From: CAVPWP01 sp050789285
GTDB lineage: Bacteria > Pseudomonadota > Alphaproteobacteria > Rhodobacterales > Rhodobacteraceae
Direction: 5' to 3'
Assembly: GCF_050789285.1 (NCBI RefSeq)
Contig: NZ_JBOUVX010000003.1
Location: 496,001 to 560,000 of the forward strand
DNA: 64,000 nt
The stretch's first letter is position 1. Each line of letters opens with the position of its first letter. The notes under the pieces were generated by a model, which worked only from the letters and a program-made list of their open reading frames with translations, had not been told where the DNA came from and did no database searches. Below are positions 35,164-44,700 of the stretch, one piece after another. The position numbers and the translations under genes were made by a program.

Positions 35164-36528
35164 ATGCCTGCCAATCTGACCTTCGACGAACTCAAGGCCG
35201 CCGTCGCCGCGGGCGAGATCGACACGGTGCTGACCTGCATCGTGGACATGCAGGGGCGGCTCATGGGCAAGCGCTTTCACGCCGCGCATTTCGTGAATGG
35301 CGGACACGAGGAAACGCATGGCTGCAACTACCTTCTGGCCACCGACATCGAGATGATCACGGTCCAGGGCTATGCCGCGACAAGCTGGGAAAAGGGCTAT
35401 GGCGACTATGTCCACAAGCCCGACCTGAGCACGCTGCGCCGGGTGCCCTGGCTGCCGGGCACGGCGATGGTGATGTGCGACGTGCTGGACCATCACACGC
35501 ACGAGGAAATCGCCCACGCGCCCCGCACGGTCCTCAAGCGCCAGATCGCGCGCGCCCGCGCCATGGGCTTCGAGCCGATGATGGCCACCGAACTGGAGTT
35601 CTTCCTGTTCGAGCAGTCCTTCGATCAGCTTTTCGACGCCGGCTATCACGGCATGCAGACGCTGGCGCGCTATAACATCGACTATTCGATCATGGGCACG
35701 TCCAAGGAAGAGGGCGTGATGCGGGCGATCCGCAACGGGCTTTACGGCGCGGGCATCCCCGTCGAGAATTCCAAGGGCGAGGCCGAGGCCGGCCAGGAAG
35801 AGATCAACATCCGCTATTCGGATGCGCTTGATACCGCGGACATGCACGCGATCACCAAGAACGCCTGCAAGGAGATCGCCAACCAGCATGGGCGGGCGCT
35901 GACCTTCATGGCCAAGTACCGCACCGACCGGGCGGGATCGTCGAGCCACGTCCACCAGTCGCTCTGGTCCGGTGGCAAGCCTGCGTTCCTTGATGAAAGC
36001 GCCCCGCACGGCATGTCGGCCACGATGCGGCACTACATGGCGGGGCTTCTGGCCCACGCCTCCGAGACCACGTATTTCCTTGCGCCCTACGTCAACAGCT
36101 ACAAGCGCTTCTGCGTAGGCATGTTCGCGCCGACGAAGGCCGTCTGGTCGACCGACAACCGCACCGCCGGCTACCGGGTCTGCGGCGCCGACACCAAGGG
36201 CATCCGGGTCGAATGCCGCGTCGGAGGGGCCGACCTGAACCCGTATCTGGCGCTGGCGGCCCTTCTGGCCGCGGGCCTTGACGGGATCGAGCGCAAGCTT
36301 GACCTCGAGCCCGAGCTATCGGGTGACATGTACCAGCGCGCCGGCATCCGCGAGATCCCCAAGAACTTGCGCGATGCGGCCAGCGCGCTGCACGGCTCGT
36401 CCATGCTGCGTGCGGCGTTCGGCGACGAGGTGGTCGACCACTACCATCGCGCCGCGCTTTGGGAGATATCCGAGCTTGACCGGGTCGTGACCGACTGGGA
36501 AGTGAAGCGCGGATTCGAACGCGCGTGA
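35164..36528 (+). CDS. Glutamine synthetase-like ligase (gamma-glutamyl amine synthetase type)
   Basis: A 454-residue GS-fold ATP-dependent ligase. It has the N-terminal beta-grasp (VDMQGRLMGKRFHAAHF) and the catalytic domain with MATELEFFLFE, EAEAGQEEINIRYSDAL, GSSSHVHQSLW, NSYKRFCVGMFAPTKAVW and the ATP/metal arginine segment RVECRVGGADLNPYLALAALLAAG. It lacks the GlnA adenylylation-loop pattern and resembles PuuA, IpuC and GlnA3/4-type enzymes that join glutamate to an amine. Aldehyde and alcohol dehydrogenase genes follow, so a gamma-glutamylated amino alcohol is the likely product. Start ATG chosen at 35164 (MPANLTFDEL). Confidence 0.85.
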   Translation: MPANLTFDELKAAVAAGEIDTVLTCIVDMQGRLMGKRFHAAHFVNGGHEETHGCNYLLATDIEMITVQGYAATSWEKGYGDYVHKPDLSTLRRVPWLPGTAMVMCDVLDHHTHEEIAHAPRTVLKRQIARARAMGFEPMMATELEFFLFEQSFDQLFDAGYHGMQTLARYNIDYSIMGTSKEEGVMRAIRNGLYGAGIPVENSKGEAEAGQEEINIRYSDALDTADMHAITKNACKEIANQHGRALTFMAKYRTDRAGSSSHVHQSLWSGGKPAFLDESAPHGMSATMRHYMAGLLAHASETTYFLAPYVNSYKRFCVGMFAPTKAVWSTDNRTAGYRVCGADTKGIRVECRVGGADLNPYLALAALLAAGLDGIERKLDLEPELSGDMYQRAGIREIPKNLRDAASALHGSSMLRAAFGDEVVDHYHRAALWEISELDRVVTDWEVKRGFERA

Positions 36529-36561
36529 AGATGGGCCCCGAGCGGGCCGGAGGACACCACA

Positions 36562-37950
36562 ATGACCAAGATGATCCAGTGCATCTCGCCCGTCGACGGG
36601 CGGGTCTATGCCGAGCGGCCGGCCCTGTCGCCGCAAGCGGCGGCGACGGCGGCGGCGCGGGCCAAGGCCGCGCAGCCCGCCTGGGCCGCCCTGCCCCTTG
36701 ACGAGCGCATCGCCCGCGTGAAGGCGGGGGTCGCCGCGCTCAACGCGATGACCGACCCCATCGTCGAGGAACTGGCCTGGCAGATGGGCCGCCCGGTCCG
36801 CTATGGCGGCGAATTCGGCGGCGTGAACGAGCGCACCGACTATATGGCGAAGATCGCAGCCGAAGCGCTGGCGCCGATGGTCGTGGAAAGCTCGGACCGG
36901 TTCGAGCGGCGGATCGAACGCGCGCCGCAGGGCGTCGTCTTCATCATCGCGCCCTGGAACTATCCCTATCTGACGTCGATCAACACGATCGTGCCCGCGC
37001 TGATCGCCGGCAATTCGGTCATGCTGAAGCATGCCAGCCAGACGATCGTGGTGGGCGAACGGCTGGCGCAGGCCTTCCACGCCGGCGGCGTCCCCGAGGA
37101 CGTGTTCCAGAACGTGGTCCTTGACCATGCCGGAACCGAGGCGCTGATCGCCGCGCGGTCCTTCGGCTTCATCAACTTCACCGGGTCGGTCGCCGGCGGC
37201 GCCGCGATCGAGCGCGCAGCGGCCGGCACCTTCACGGCGCTGGGGCTGGAACTGGGCGGCAAGGACCCGGGATACGTGATGGAGGACGCCGACGTCGACT
37301 GGGCGGTCGACGTGCTGATGGACGGCGCGATGTACAACGCCGGGCAATGCTGCTGCGGCATCGAGCGGATCTATGTCCACGAGACGCACTTCGACGACTT
37401 CGTGGGCAAGGCCGTGGCCTGGGTGAACAACCTGACGCTTGGAAATCCCTTCGACGCGTCCACGACTCTCGGCCCGATGGCCAACGCCCGCTTCGCGCAG
37501 ACCGTGCGCGAGCAGACGGCCGAAGCCATCGCCGCAGGCGCAAAGCCATTGATCGAGAAGCAGAACTTCCCACAAGACGATGGCGGCGCCTACCTCATGC
37601 CGCAGATCCTGGTGAACGTCGACCATTCGATGCGCGTGATGCGCGAGGAAAGCTTCGGCCCCGTCGTCGGCATCATGCCCGTCAAGAACGACGACGAGGC
37701 GCTGCAGCTGATGAACGATTCGCCCTATGGGCTGACCGCCTCGCTCTGGACGTCGGACCCCGAGCGCGCGCTGGACCTTGGCCGGCGGATCGAGACAGGG
37801 ACCGTCTTTCTCAACCGCGCCGACTACCTCGACCCGGCGATCTGCTGGACCGGCTGCAAGGACACCGGGCGCGGCGGGTCGCTGTCGGCGCTTGGCTACC
37901 ACGCGGTCACGCGGCCGCGATCCTACCACCTCAGAAAGGTCAAGGCATGA
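36562..37950 (+). CDS. NAD(P)-dependent aldehyde dehydrogenase
   Basis: A 462-residue ALDH. NAD-binding and catalytic signatures are present: APWNYPYLTSINTIVPALIAGN, FTGSVAGG, the general-base glutamate in LELGGKDPGYVMEDADVDWA, and the catalytic cysteine within GQCCCGIERIYVHE. EESFGPVVGIMPV marks the C-terminal part. Enzymes in this context oxidise a gamma-glutamyl-amino aldehyde to the acid. It follows the GS-like gene by 33 bp and its stop overlaps the alcohol dehydrogenase start as ATGA, so alcohol and aldehyde oxidation steps are coupled. Confidence 0.92.
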   Translation: MTKMIQCISPVDGRVYAERPALSPQAAATAAARAKAAQPAWAALPLDERIARVKAGVAALNAMTDPIVEELAWQMGRPVRYGGEFGGVNERTDYMAKIAAEALAPMVVESSDRFERRIERAPQGVVFIIAPWNYPYLTSINTIVPALIAGNSVMLKHASQTIVVGERLAQAFHAGGVPEDVFQNVVLDHAGTEALIAARSFGFINFTGSVAGGAAIERAAAGTFTALGLELGGKDPGYVMEDADVDWAVDVLMDGAMYNAGQCCCGIERIYVHETHFDDFVGKAVAWVNNLTLGNPFDASTTLGPMANARFAQTVREQTAEAIAAGAKPLIEKQNFPQDDGGAYLMPQILVNVDHSMRVMREESFGPVVGIMPVKNDDEALQLMNDSPYGLTASLWTSDPERALDLGRRIETGTVFLNRADYLDPAICWTGCKDTGRGGSLSALGYHAVTRPRSYHLRKVKA

Positions 37951-39092
37951 TCCCCACCGCCAACTGGTCCTATCCGACTGCGATCAAGTTCGGGCCGGGC
38001 CGAATCGCCGAGCTTCCTCAGGCCTGTGCGCAGGCCGGAATCGCGCGCCCGCTGCTGGTCACCGACCGGGGCCTTGCGTCGATGGCGATCACCACCCGTG
38101 CGCTGGATATCCTCGAGGCCGCGGGCTTGGGCCGGGCTCTGTTCGCCGAGGTCGATCCGAACCCGAACGAGAAGAACCTCGAGGCCGGACTTGCCGCATA
38201 CAAGGCCGGCGGACACGACGGGGTCGTGGCCTTCGGCGGGGGATCGGGCCTCGACCTTGCCAAGATGGTCGCCTTCATGTCGGGCCAGACCCGGCCGCTG
38301 TGGGATTTCGAGGATATCGGCGACTGGTGGACCCGCGCCGATCCCAAGGGCATCGCGCCGATCGTGGCTGTGCCGACCACGGCGGGGACGGGCTCGGAAG
38401 TGGGGCGCGCGAGCGTCATCACCAATTCCGAGACCCATGTGAAGAAGATCATCTTCCACCCGAAGGTCCTGCCCACGGTCGTCATCGCCGACCCCGAGCT
38501 GACCGTGGGGATGCCCAAGGCGATCACGGCCGGGACGGGCATGGACGCTTTCGCCCATTGCCTCGAGGCCTATTGCTCGCCCTTCTATCACCCGATGAGC
38601 CAGGGCATCGCGCTTGAGGGGATGCGGCTTGTGAACCATTACCTGCCGCGCGCCTATGCCGATGGCACCGACCTCGAGGCGCGGGCGCACATGATGTCGG
38701 CCGCCGCGATGGGGGCCGTGGCCTTCCAGAAGGGTCTTGGCGCGATCCACGCGCTGTCGCACCCGGTGGGCGCGGTCTTCAACACGCACCACGGCACGAC
38801 GAACGCGGTGGTGATGCCGGCGGTCCTGCGCTTCAATCGCCCGGCGGTGGAAGAGCGGCTGGACCGGGCCGCGGCCTATCTTGGGATTTCCGGCGGCTTC
38901 GAGGGGTTCTGCGCCCGCGTGGACGAACTGAACGCAATGCTGGGCATCCCGAAGGGGCTTGCGGCCATGGGGGTCGACCCCGCGCGCATCGACGAGTTGA
39001 CGGCGATGGCGCTGGAAGATCCCAGCGTCGGCGGCAACCCTGTCGCGATGACTGCGGTCAACACCAAGGCGCTGTTTCTCGCCGCGATGTAG
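37947..39092 (+). CDS. Iron-containing (group III) alcohol dehydrogenase
   Basis: A 381-residue iron-type ADH. The nucleotide-binding GGGSGLDLAKMVAF and VPTTAGTGSEVGRASVI segments are followed by metal ligands in GTGMDAFAHCLEAYCSPFYHP and AIHALSHPVGAVFNTHHGTTNAVVMP. The ATG at 37947 overlaps the ALDH stop as ATGA, which fixes the start. It would oxidise a hydroxyl group to the aldehyde handed to the neighbouring ALDH. With the GS-like ligase, an amino alcohol such as ethanolamine, alaninol or aminopropanediol is the simplest substrate class. It is the last gene of the operon. Confidence 0.92.
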   Translation: MIPTANWSYPTAIKFGPGRIAELPQACAQAGIARPLLVTDRGLASMAITTRALDILEAAGLGRALFAEVDPNPNEKNLEAGLAAYKAGGHDGVVAFGGGSGLDLAKMVAFMSGQTRPLWDFEDIGDWWTRADPKGIAPIVAVPTTAGTGSEVGRASVITNSETHVKKIIFHPKVLPTVVIADPELTVGMPKAITAGTGMDAFAHCLEAYCSPFYHPMSQGIALEGMRLVNHYLPRAYADGTDLEARAHMMSAAAMGAVAFQKGLGAIHALSHPVGAVFNTHHGTTNAVVMPAVLRFNRPAVEERLDRAAAYLGISGGFEGFCARVDELNAMLGIPKGLAAMGVDPARIDELTAMALEDPSVGGNPVAMTAVNTKALFLAAM

Positions 39093-39119
39093 CGCCACGG
39101 ACGGTCCCGGCGGCTGCGC

Positions 39120-39143
39120 CGCCCCGCCTCCTCGGGCGGGGCG
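39120..39143 (+). terminator. Hairpin downstream of the alcohol dehydrogenase gene
   Basis: A 9-bp perfect GC stem (39120-39128 with 39135-39143, loop TCCTCG) starts 28 bp after the ADH stop, at the head of a 282-bp gap before the next gene. It lacks a downstream T-run, so termination would be weak or factor-dependent. The rest of the gap holds the promoter of the next ABC operon; ATTTTTCTGTTGTCGG near 39247-39262 is its most AT-rich part. Confidence 0.45.
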
Positions 39144-39374
39144 TGCGAACTCGCCTTCGGGCTGAATGGCGACGGCCGTCCACAGCTTTCGGACTGCGCG
39201 CGCGGGCGGTAGGGGGGACCCAAAGGGCACCCTGGGGGGGCAACGTCATTTTTCTGTTGTCGGAGTGCGATTAACAGGATTTGCTTTCGAGTGCGGAAGC
39301 ATGCACCCGGGAGAATCCCGTGACGGCGGGACACATGACCCGCGCGTGCATTGCCCGATCTGACGGAGACAGGG

Positions 39375-40487
39375 ATGATCAAGATCACGACACGTACGAT
39401 GATGGGGCTCGCCGTGGCGACCTCGCTTGCCATGCCGGCGCCCGTGATGGCGCAAAGCATGGACGAGCTTATGGCGGGCGCGCAGGCCGAGGGCCGGCTT
39501 TCGACCATCGCGCTGCCGCACAGCTGGTGCAACTACGGCGAGGTGATCGCCGGCTTCAAGGCGAAGTACCCCTTCCTCGAAATCACCGAACTGAACCCCG
39601 ACGCGGGCAGCGCCGACGAGCTTGAGGCGGTGCGCGCCAACAAGGGCAACACCGGCCCGCAGGCCCCCGACGTGCTTGACATCGGGCTGTCGTTCGGTCC
39701 GGCGGCGCAGTCCGAGGGCCTTCTGCAGCCCTACAAGGTCTCGACCTGGGACACGATCCCCGACGACGCCAAGGACGCCGATGGCAACTGGTACGGCGAC
39801 TACTACGGCGTGATGTCATTTGCCGTGAACACCGACCTCGTCGAGAATGTGCCGACCTCGTTCGAGGATCTGCTGAAGCCCGAATACGCCGGGATGGTGG
39901 CGCTGGCCGGTGACCCGCGCGCGTCGAACCAGGCGATCCTGGGCGTGATGGCCGCCGGCATGGCGCGCGGGGCCGAGCCCGGCGCGGCGTCGGCCGAGGC
40001 GGGCCTTCAGTTCTTCAAGGAGCTGAACGAGGCCGGCAACTTCGTCCCCGTGATCGGCAAGGCCGGCACCCTGGCCCAGGGCACCACGCCCATCGTGATC
40101 CAGTGGGACTACAACGCGCTGTCGACCCGCGACTCGCTGGCCGGCAACCCGCCGGTCGAGGTCGTCGTGCCGTCGGACGCGGTGCTTGCGGGCGTCTACG
40201 TGCAGGCGATCAGCGCCTACGCGCCGAACCCGAACGCGGCGAAGCTGTGGATGGAATATCTCTACAGCGACGAGGGCCAGCTTGGCTGGCTCAAGGGCTA
40301 CTGCCACCCGATCCGCTTCAACGACATGGTCGCGCGCGGCGTGATCCCGCAGGAGCTGATGGACGCCCTTCCGCCCGCCGAGGCCTATGAGGCCGCGGCC
40401 TTCCCGTCGATCGACGCGGTCAACGCCAACGCCGATGGCGTGAAGGCCGGCTGGGACACGGTCGTCGGCGCCGCCGTGGTCGAGTGA
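39375..40487 (+). CDS. ABC transporter substrate-binding protein (iron/polyamine/aminophosphonate-type fold)
   Basis: A 370-residue periplasmic binding protein. The signal peptide is MIKITTRTMMGLAVATSLAMP ending in AQS near residue 28. Mature landmarks are LPHSWCNYGEVIAGFKAKYP, RANKGNTGPQAPDVLDIGLSFG, YYGVMSFAVNTDLV, AGMVALAGDPRAS, and IVIQWDYNALSTRD. This is the cluster-D fold of AfuA/PotD-like proteins. Fe3+, polyamine and 2-aminoethylphosphonate binders all share it, and the ligand cannot be fixed here; no Fe-binding tyrosine pair is obvious. ATG 39375 follows GGAGACAGGG. A strong UUCG hairpin separates it from its permease genes. Confidence 0.87.
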   Translation: MIKITTRTMMGLAVATSLAMPAPVMAQSMDELMAGAQAEGRLSTIALPHSWCNYGEVIAGFKAKYPFLEITELNPDAGSADELEAVRANKGNTGPQAPDVLDIGLSFGPAAQSEGLLQPYKVSTWDTIPDDAKDADGNWYGDYYGVMSFAVNTDLVENVPTSFEDLLKPEYAGMVALAGDPRASNQAILGVMAAGMARGAEPGAASAEAGLQFFKELNEAGNFVPVIGKAGTLAQGTTPIVIQWDYNALSTRDSLAGNPPVEVVVPSDAVLAGVYVQAISAYAPNPNAAKLWMEYLYSDEGQLGWLKGYCHPIRFNDMVARGVIPQELMDALPPAEAYEAAAFPSIDAVNANADGVKAGWDTVVGAAVVE

Positions 40488-40493
40488 TGGACA

Positions 40494-40527
40494 GGTCCGG
40501 CGCGGTCCTTCGGGGCCGCGCCGGACC
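40494..40527 (+). terminator. Very stable cUUCGg hairpin between binding-protein and permease genes
   Basis: A 15-bp stem (40494-40508 with 40513-40527; one G-U pair) is closed by a C(UUCG)G tetraloop, one of the most stable RNA loops known. It begins 6 bp after the binding-protein stop codon and lies 25 bp before the permease start. No T-run follows. It likely protects the upstream message from 3' decay or attenuates downstream expression. It also argues against a permease start upstream of 40553. Confidence 0.65.
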
Positions 40528-40552
40528 CCTTCCCCCACGCCCGAACAGCCGG

Positions 40553-41419
40553 ATGCCATCACCCACATCGAACCGAGGATCGCTGCTGCGCTGGCTGGGC
40601 GTCGCGCCCTTTCTGCTGTTCGTCGGCTTCTTCCTGATCCTTCCATCCCTTTACATCGTCGTCGGCGCCTTTCGGGCGCCGGACGGAAGCTTCACCTTCG
40701 ACAACATCCTTGGACTGAACACCCGCACGATCCGCAATGCCTACTGGGTGTCGATCCGGGTCAGCTTCTGGTCGGCGCTTCTGGGCTGCCTCATCGGCTT
40801 CGCGATGTCGGCGGCGGTGGTGCTGGGCGGGTTACCCAAGGCCATGCGCTCGCCCATGCTGACCTTCTCGGGAGTGGCGTCCAACTTCGCCGGCGTTCCC
40901 CTGGCCTTCGCCTTCATCGCCACGATCGGCCCCGCGGGCCTGATCACGCTGTGGCTGCGGACCGAGTTCGGGATCAACCTGCGCGCCTACGGGTTCAACC
41001 TGTTCTCGACCACCGGCCTGATCATCACCTACCTGTTCTTCCAGATCCCGCTGATGATCCTGATCATCACACCCGCCCTCGACGGGCTGAAGCGGGAATG
41101 GCGCGAGGCCGCGTCGGTGCTGGGGGCGACGGGGTTCCAGTACTGGCGCATGGTCGCGCTGCCGATCCTGTTTCCGTCGATCCTGGGCACCTTCGCGCTG
41201 CTCTTCGCCAATTCCTTCGGCGCGGTCGCCACGGCCTTCGCGCTGGCCGGGCCGCAGCTCAACATTGCGCCGATCCTGCTGTTCAGCCAGATCCGGGGCG
41301 ACGTGCTGGGTTCGCCCGGGCTTGGCTATGCGCTGGCCTTCGGGATGATCGTCATCACCGGAGCGGCGAACGCGCTTTACATCTGGCTGCGCGCGCGCTC
41401 TGAGAGGTGGCTCAGATGA
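40553..41419 (+). CDS. ABC transporter permease (first)
   Basis: A 288-residue inner-membrane permease with about six helices and the EAA loop EWREAASVLGATGFQYWRMVALPIL. The N-terminal helix LGVAPFLLFVGFFLILPSLYIVV is typical of PotB-like first permeases. An earlier GTG/ATG at 40484-40489 would place a Pro/Arg-rich leader inside the hairpin-coding bases, so ATG 40553 is preferred. It is coupled to the second permease by ATGA at 41416-41419 and belongs to the importer encoded by 39375-43247. Confidence 0.9.
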   Translation: MPSPTSNRGSLLRWLGVAPFLLFVGFFLILPSLYIVVGAFRAPDGSFTFDNILGLNTRTIRNAYWVSIRVSFWSALLGCLIGFAMSAAVVLGGLPKAMRSPMLTFSGVASNFAGVPLAFAFIATIGPAGLITLWLRTEFGINLRAYGFNLFSTTGLIITYLFFQIPLMILIITPALDGLKREWREAASVLGATGFQYWRMVALPILFPSILGTFALLFANSFGAVATAFALAGPQLNIAPILLFSQIRGDVLGSPGLGYALAFGMIVITGAANALYIWLRARSERWLR

Positions 41420-42197
41420 TGCGCTTTCTGGCCTGGGGCGCGGTCCTGTTCGGTGCGCTATTCTTCGTTCTGCCGCTTCTGGGGATGACCGAGTTCTCGC
41501 TGTCGATGCGGCGCGGGGTCTATTCGCTCGACGCCTATCGCAGCGTTCTGGCCGACCCGCAGTTCGCCGCGACGCTGGGCTATTCGGTGGTGATGGCGCT
41601 GGTCACGATCGCCTTCGGGGTGCTGCTCGTGGTGCCCACGGCCTATTGGGTGCGCCTTCGGATGCCCGAGCTGCGGCCTTGGATCGAGTTCATCACACTT
41701 CTGCCGCTGGTGATCCCGGCGATCGTGATCGTGTTCGGCTATATCCGGCTTTACAACACCTCGTCCTTCCTGCCGCTGACGGGAACGACGATGGGCACGA
41801 ACGTGCTTCTGATGTTCGGCTATGCCACGCTGGCACTGCCCTACATGTACCGCGCCGTCGACACCGGGCTGCGCACCATCGACGTCGTCACGTTGACCGA
41901 GGCCGCGCAAAGCCTTGGCGCGGGCTGGGCCACGATCCTGGCCAAGGTCATGTTGCCGAACGTCCTGGTCGCGGTCCTCTCGGGGGCGTTCCTCACCTTC
42001 GCGATCGTGATGGGCGAATTCACGATGGCCGCGTTGCTGAACCGTCCCGCCTTCGGGCCCTACCTGCAGATCGTCGGCGCCAACAAGGCCTACGAGCCGT
42101 CGGCCCTTGCCGTGATCGCCTTCGTCATCACCTGGGGCTGCATGGGGCTGATCCAGCTTGTCACGCGCTTCCAGAAACACAACAGGGTCGCCCGCTG

Positions 42198-42198
<1 letters not shown>
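41416..42198 (+). CDS. ABC transporter permease (second)
   Basis: A 260-residue permease with six predicted helices. The EAA loop TEAAQSLGAGWATILAKVMLPN is intact and FLTFAIVMGEFTMAALLNRP is typical of PotC/AfuB-like partners. The ATG at 41416 overlaps the previous stop; a GTG three codons upstream is also in frame. The stop overlaps the ATPase start by one base. It forms the membrane channel with the first permease. Confidence 0.92.
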
Positions 42199-43247
<1,049 letters not shown>

Positions 43248-43256
43248 TCGCCGTGC

Positions 43257-43964
43257 CTAGGCCGTGATCGGCGCCATGAACCGGTAGCCCACCCCATAGA
43301 CCGTGTCGATCGCCTCGAATTCGGGATCGACCGCGCGCAGCTTGGTGCGCAGCCGCTTGATCTGCGTGTCGATGGTGCGGTCGTCGACCTCAAGATCGTC
43401 GCCATGCAGCAGATCGAGGATCTGCTGACGGCTGCGGACATAGCCCGGACGCTCGGCCAGGAAGTGCAGGACCTGGAACTCGTTGCGTGTGAGGCGCAGC
43501 GGCTTGCCGCCCCAGGTGGCCGAATGGCATTCGTCGTTCATCACCAGCGGGCCGCATTCCAGCCGGCGCGAGGGCGCCTCGGCCCCGTGCAGGGTCATGT
43601 CGCGCTCGGCGCGGCGGCTGCAGGCTCGAAGACGCTCGAGCAGCACCCGTGGCGAGAAGGGCTTGGTCACATAGTCGTCCGCGCCAAGGCGAAGGCCCAT
43701 GACCATGTCGGTCTCGTCGGACACCGAGGACAGCATGACGACCGGCATCTGCGACCTGAGCCGGATGCTGCGCAGAAGGTCGAAGCCATCCATCCGCGGC
43801 ATCTTCACGTCCAGCACGGCCACGTCCGGCGGACGGCGGGTCACTTCGCGCAGGGCCAGTTCGGGGTCGCTGTAGGTGTCGACCTCGTAGCCTTCGCTTT
43901 CAAGCATAACCGAGAGCGAGGCGAGGATGTTTCGATCGTCGTCGACAAGGGCCACGCGCTGCAT
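43257..43964 (-). CDS. OmpR-family response regulator, ChvI-like
   Basis: A 235-residue response regulator. The receiver has the acidic pair near residues 8-10, phospho-acceptor D52 in VLDVKMPRMDGFDLL and K99 in YVTKPFSP. The C-terminal winged helix has LRLTRNEFQVLHFLAERPGYVRSRQQIL and VDDRTIDTQIKRLRTKLR. The sequence start MQRVALVDDDRNILASLSVMLESEGY resembles ChvI, which controls exopolysaccharide and envelope genes in alphaproteobacteria. No histidine kinase is encoded beside it, so it is an orphan here or uses a distant ChvG. It starts one base after the stop of a small upstream frame (43966-44208). Confidence 0.88.
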   Translation of the reverse strand: MQRVALVDDDRNILASLSVMLESEGYEVDTYSDPELALREVTRRPPDVAVLDVKMPRMDGFDLLRSIRLRSQMPVVMLSSVSDETDMVMGLRLGADDYVTKPFSPRVLLERLRACSRRAERDMTLHGAEAPSRRLECGPLVMNDECHSATWGGKPLRLTRNEFQVLHFLAERPGYVRSRQQILDLLHGDDLEVDDRTIDTQIKRLRTKLRAVDPEFEAIDTVYGVGYRFMAPITA

Positions 43965-43965
43965 C

Positions 43966-44208
43966 TCAGTTCTCCTGTACGGCAGAGGTTCGGGCCGGTG
44001 CGGACCGAAGGAAGTAGTCGAGGTCGCGGCGAAACGCGGCTTCGTGGCGGCGCCGCTCGGCGGTGCGGGCGGGCGCAGCCGGAAGTCGGCCCGGAAGGGC
44101 GATGCGCCATCCGCCGAAGGCTCCTGCCCCGACTGGAACAAGTCTGGCGGCCGCCCGCAAAAGCGGCGTGGGCAGATGGGTTTGGGCCGTCGGCAGCGGT
44201 ACTGGCAT
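43966..44208 (-). CDS. Small Arg/Ala-rich protein of unknown function, coupled to the response regulator
   Basis: An 80-codon frame starting at an ATG with GGGGGGAATACG just upstream and ending one base before the response-regulator start, a geometry that suggests translational coupling. The product is basic, with a hydrophobic Ala/Leu/Val part near residues 15-35 and a C terminus RRRHEAAFRRDLDYFLRSAP. The DLxYFL ending recurs in the other small protein at 44701-44907. No family was recognised. It could be a chance frame, but codon bias at third positions is GC-rich like its neighbours. Confidence 0.5.
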   Translation of the reverse strand: MPVPLPTAQTHLPTPLLRAAARLVPVGAGAFGGWRIALPGRLPAAPARTAERRRHEAAFRRDLDYFLRSAPARTSAVQEN

Positions 44209-44611
44209 CGTATTCCCCCCAGGGAACGGGGAACCCGGCCATGACCGGATCCCGGAAAAACGAAAGTGGTCGACGCAGGGCACACTCCATGCCCGCGCCG
44301 ACCACCGACGTTTTTGCGCGGGCACCACTCACAACCGGCTTGCCCCTCACCCACCCGCGCTCAACGTCACCACGGGGGGGAGCCTTCCGGAAAGAACCAG
44401 ATCACCGCTTACTCAAAAGGAACCGGCAAGGTCCCAAATTCACGCCCCCTGTCACCAGGACGTTGAAACCCGGTGACAGTCATGTGTCGGCCGGGCGCGG
44501 CAGAAGGTTCAAACTTTCTTCGGATTCTTTTTTCGCGCAAGAGGCGACGATGCGGTTTGCTGCGCACGGGCCCGGGCGCCCGACGGACGGACGACCGCCC
44601 CGGAAAGAAGA
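44209..44611. other. 403-bp non-coding stretch with a dyad
   Basis: No convincing gene was seen. On the minus strand it must carry the promoter for the small protein and response regulator. It is less GC-rich than its surroundings in places, with a TTCGGATTCTTTTTTCGCG tract near 44519-44537. A perfect inverted repeat at 44449-44479 is listed separately. The terminator of the subtilase/small-protein operon lies at its right-hand edge. Confidence 0.5.
44449..44479. promoter_or_regulatory. Inverted repeat CTGTCACC-N15-GGTGACAG
   Basis: Perfect 8-bp arms at 44449-44456 and 44472-44479 flank a 15-bp spacer; a further TGTCG follows at 44484-44488. It lies about 240 bp upstream of the small frame that precedes the response regulator. 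TGTCAC-like half-sites suit an OmpR-family regulator or PhoB-like protein, so autoregulation by the ChvI-like protein is a plausible role. A transcript hairpin is the alternative. Confidence 0.35.
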
Positions 44612-44635
44612 AGGGCCGGGATCGCCCCCGGCCCT
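44612..44635 (-). terminator. Rho-independent terminator of the subtilase/small-protein transcript
   Basis: On the minus strand a 9-bp perfect stem AGGGCCGGG / CCCGGCCCT (44627-44635 with 44612-44620, loop of 6) is followed by TCTTCTTTCC. It lies 65 bp beyond the stop of the small gene at 44701, marking the likely 3' end of the sigma/anti-sigma/subtilase/small-protein operon. Confidence 0.65.
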
Positions 44636-44700
44636 GCCCCACCCATACATTTCGCACTCGTACTATCCGGAACTCCCGCGGGACCGCACCCGACCCTGCG

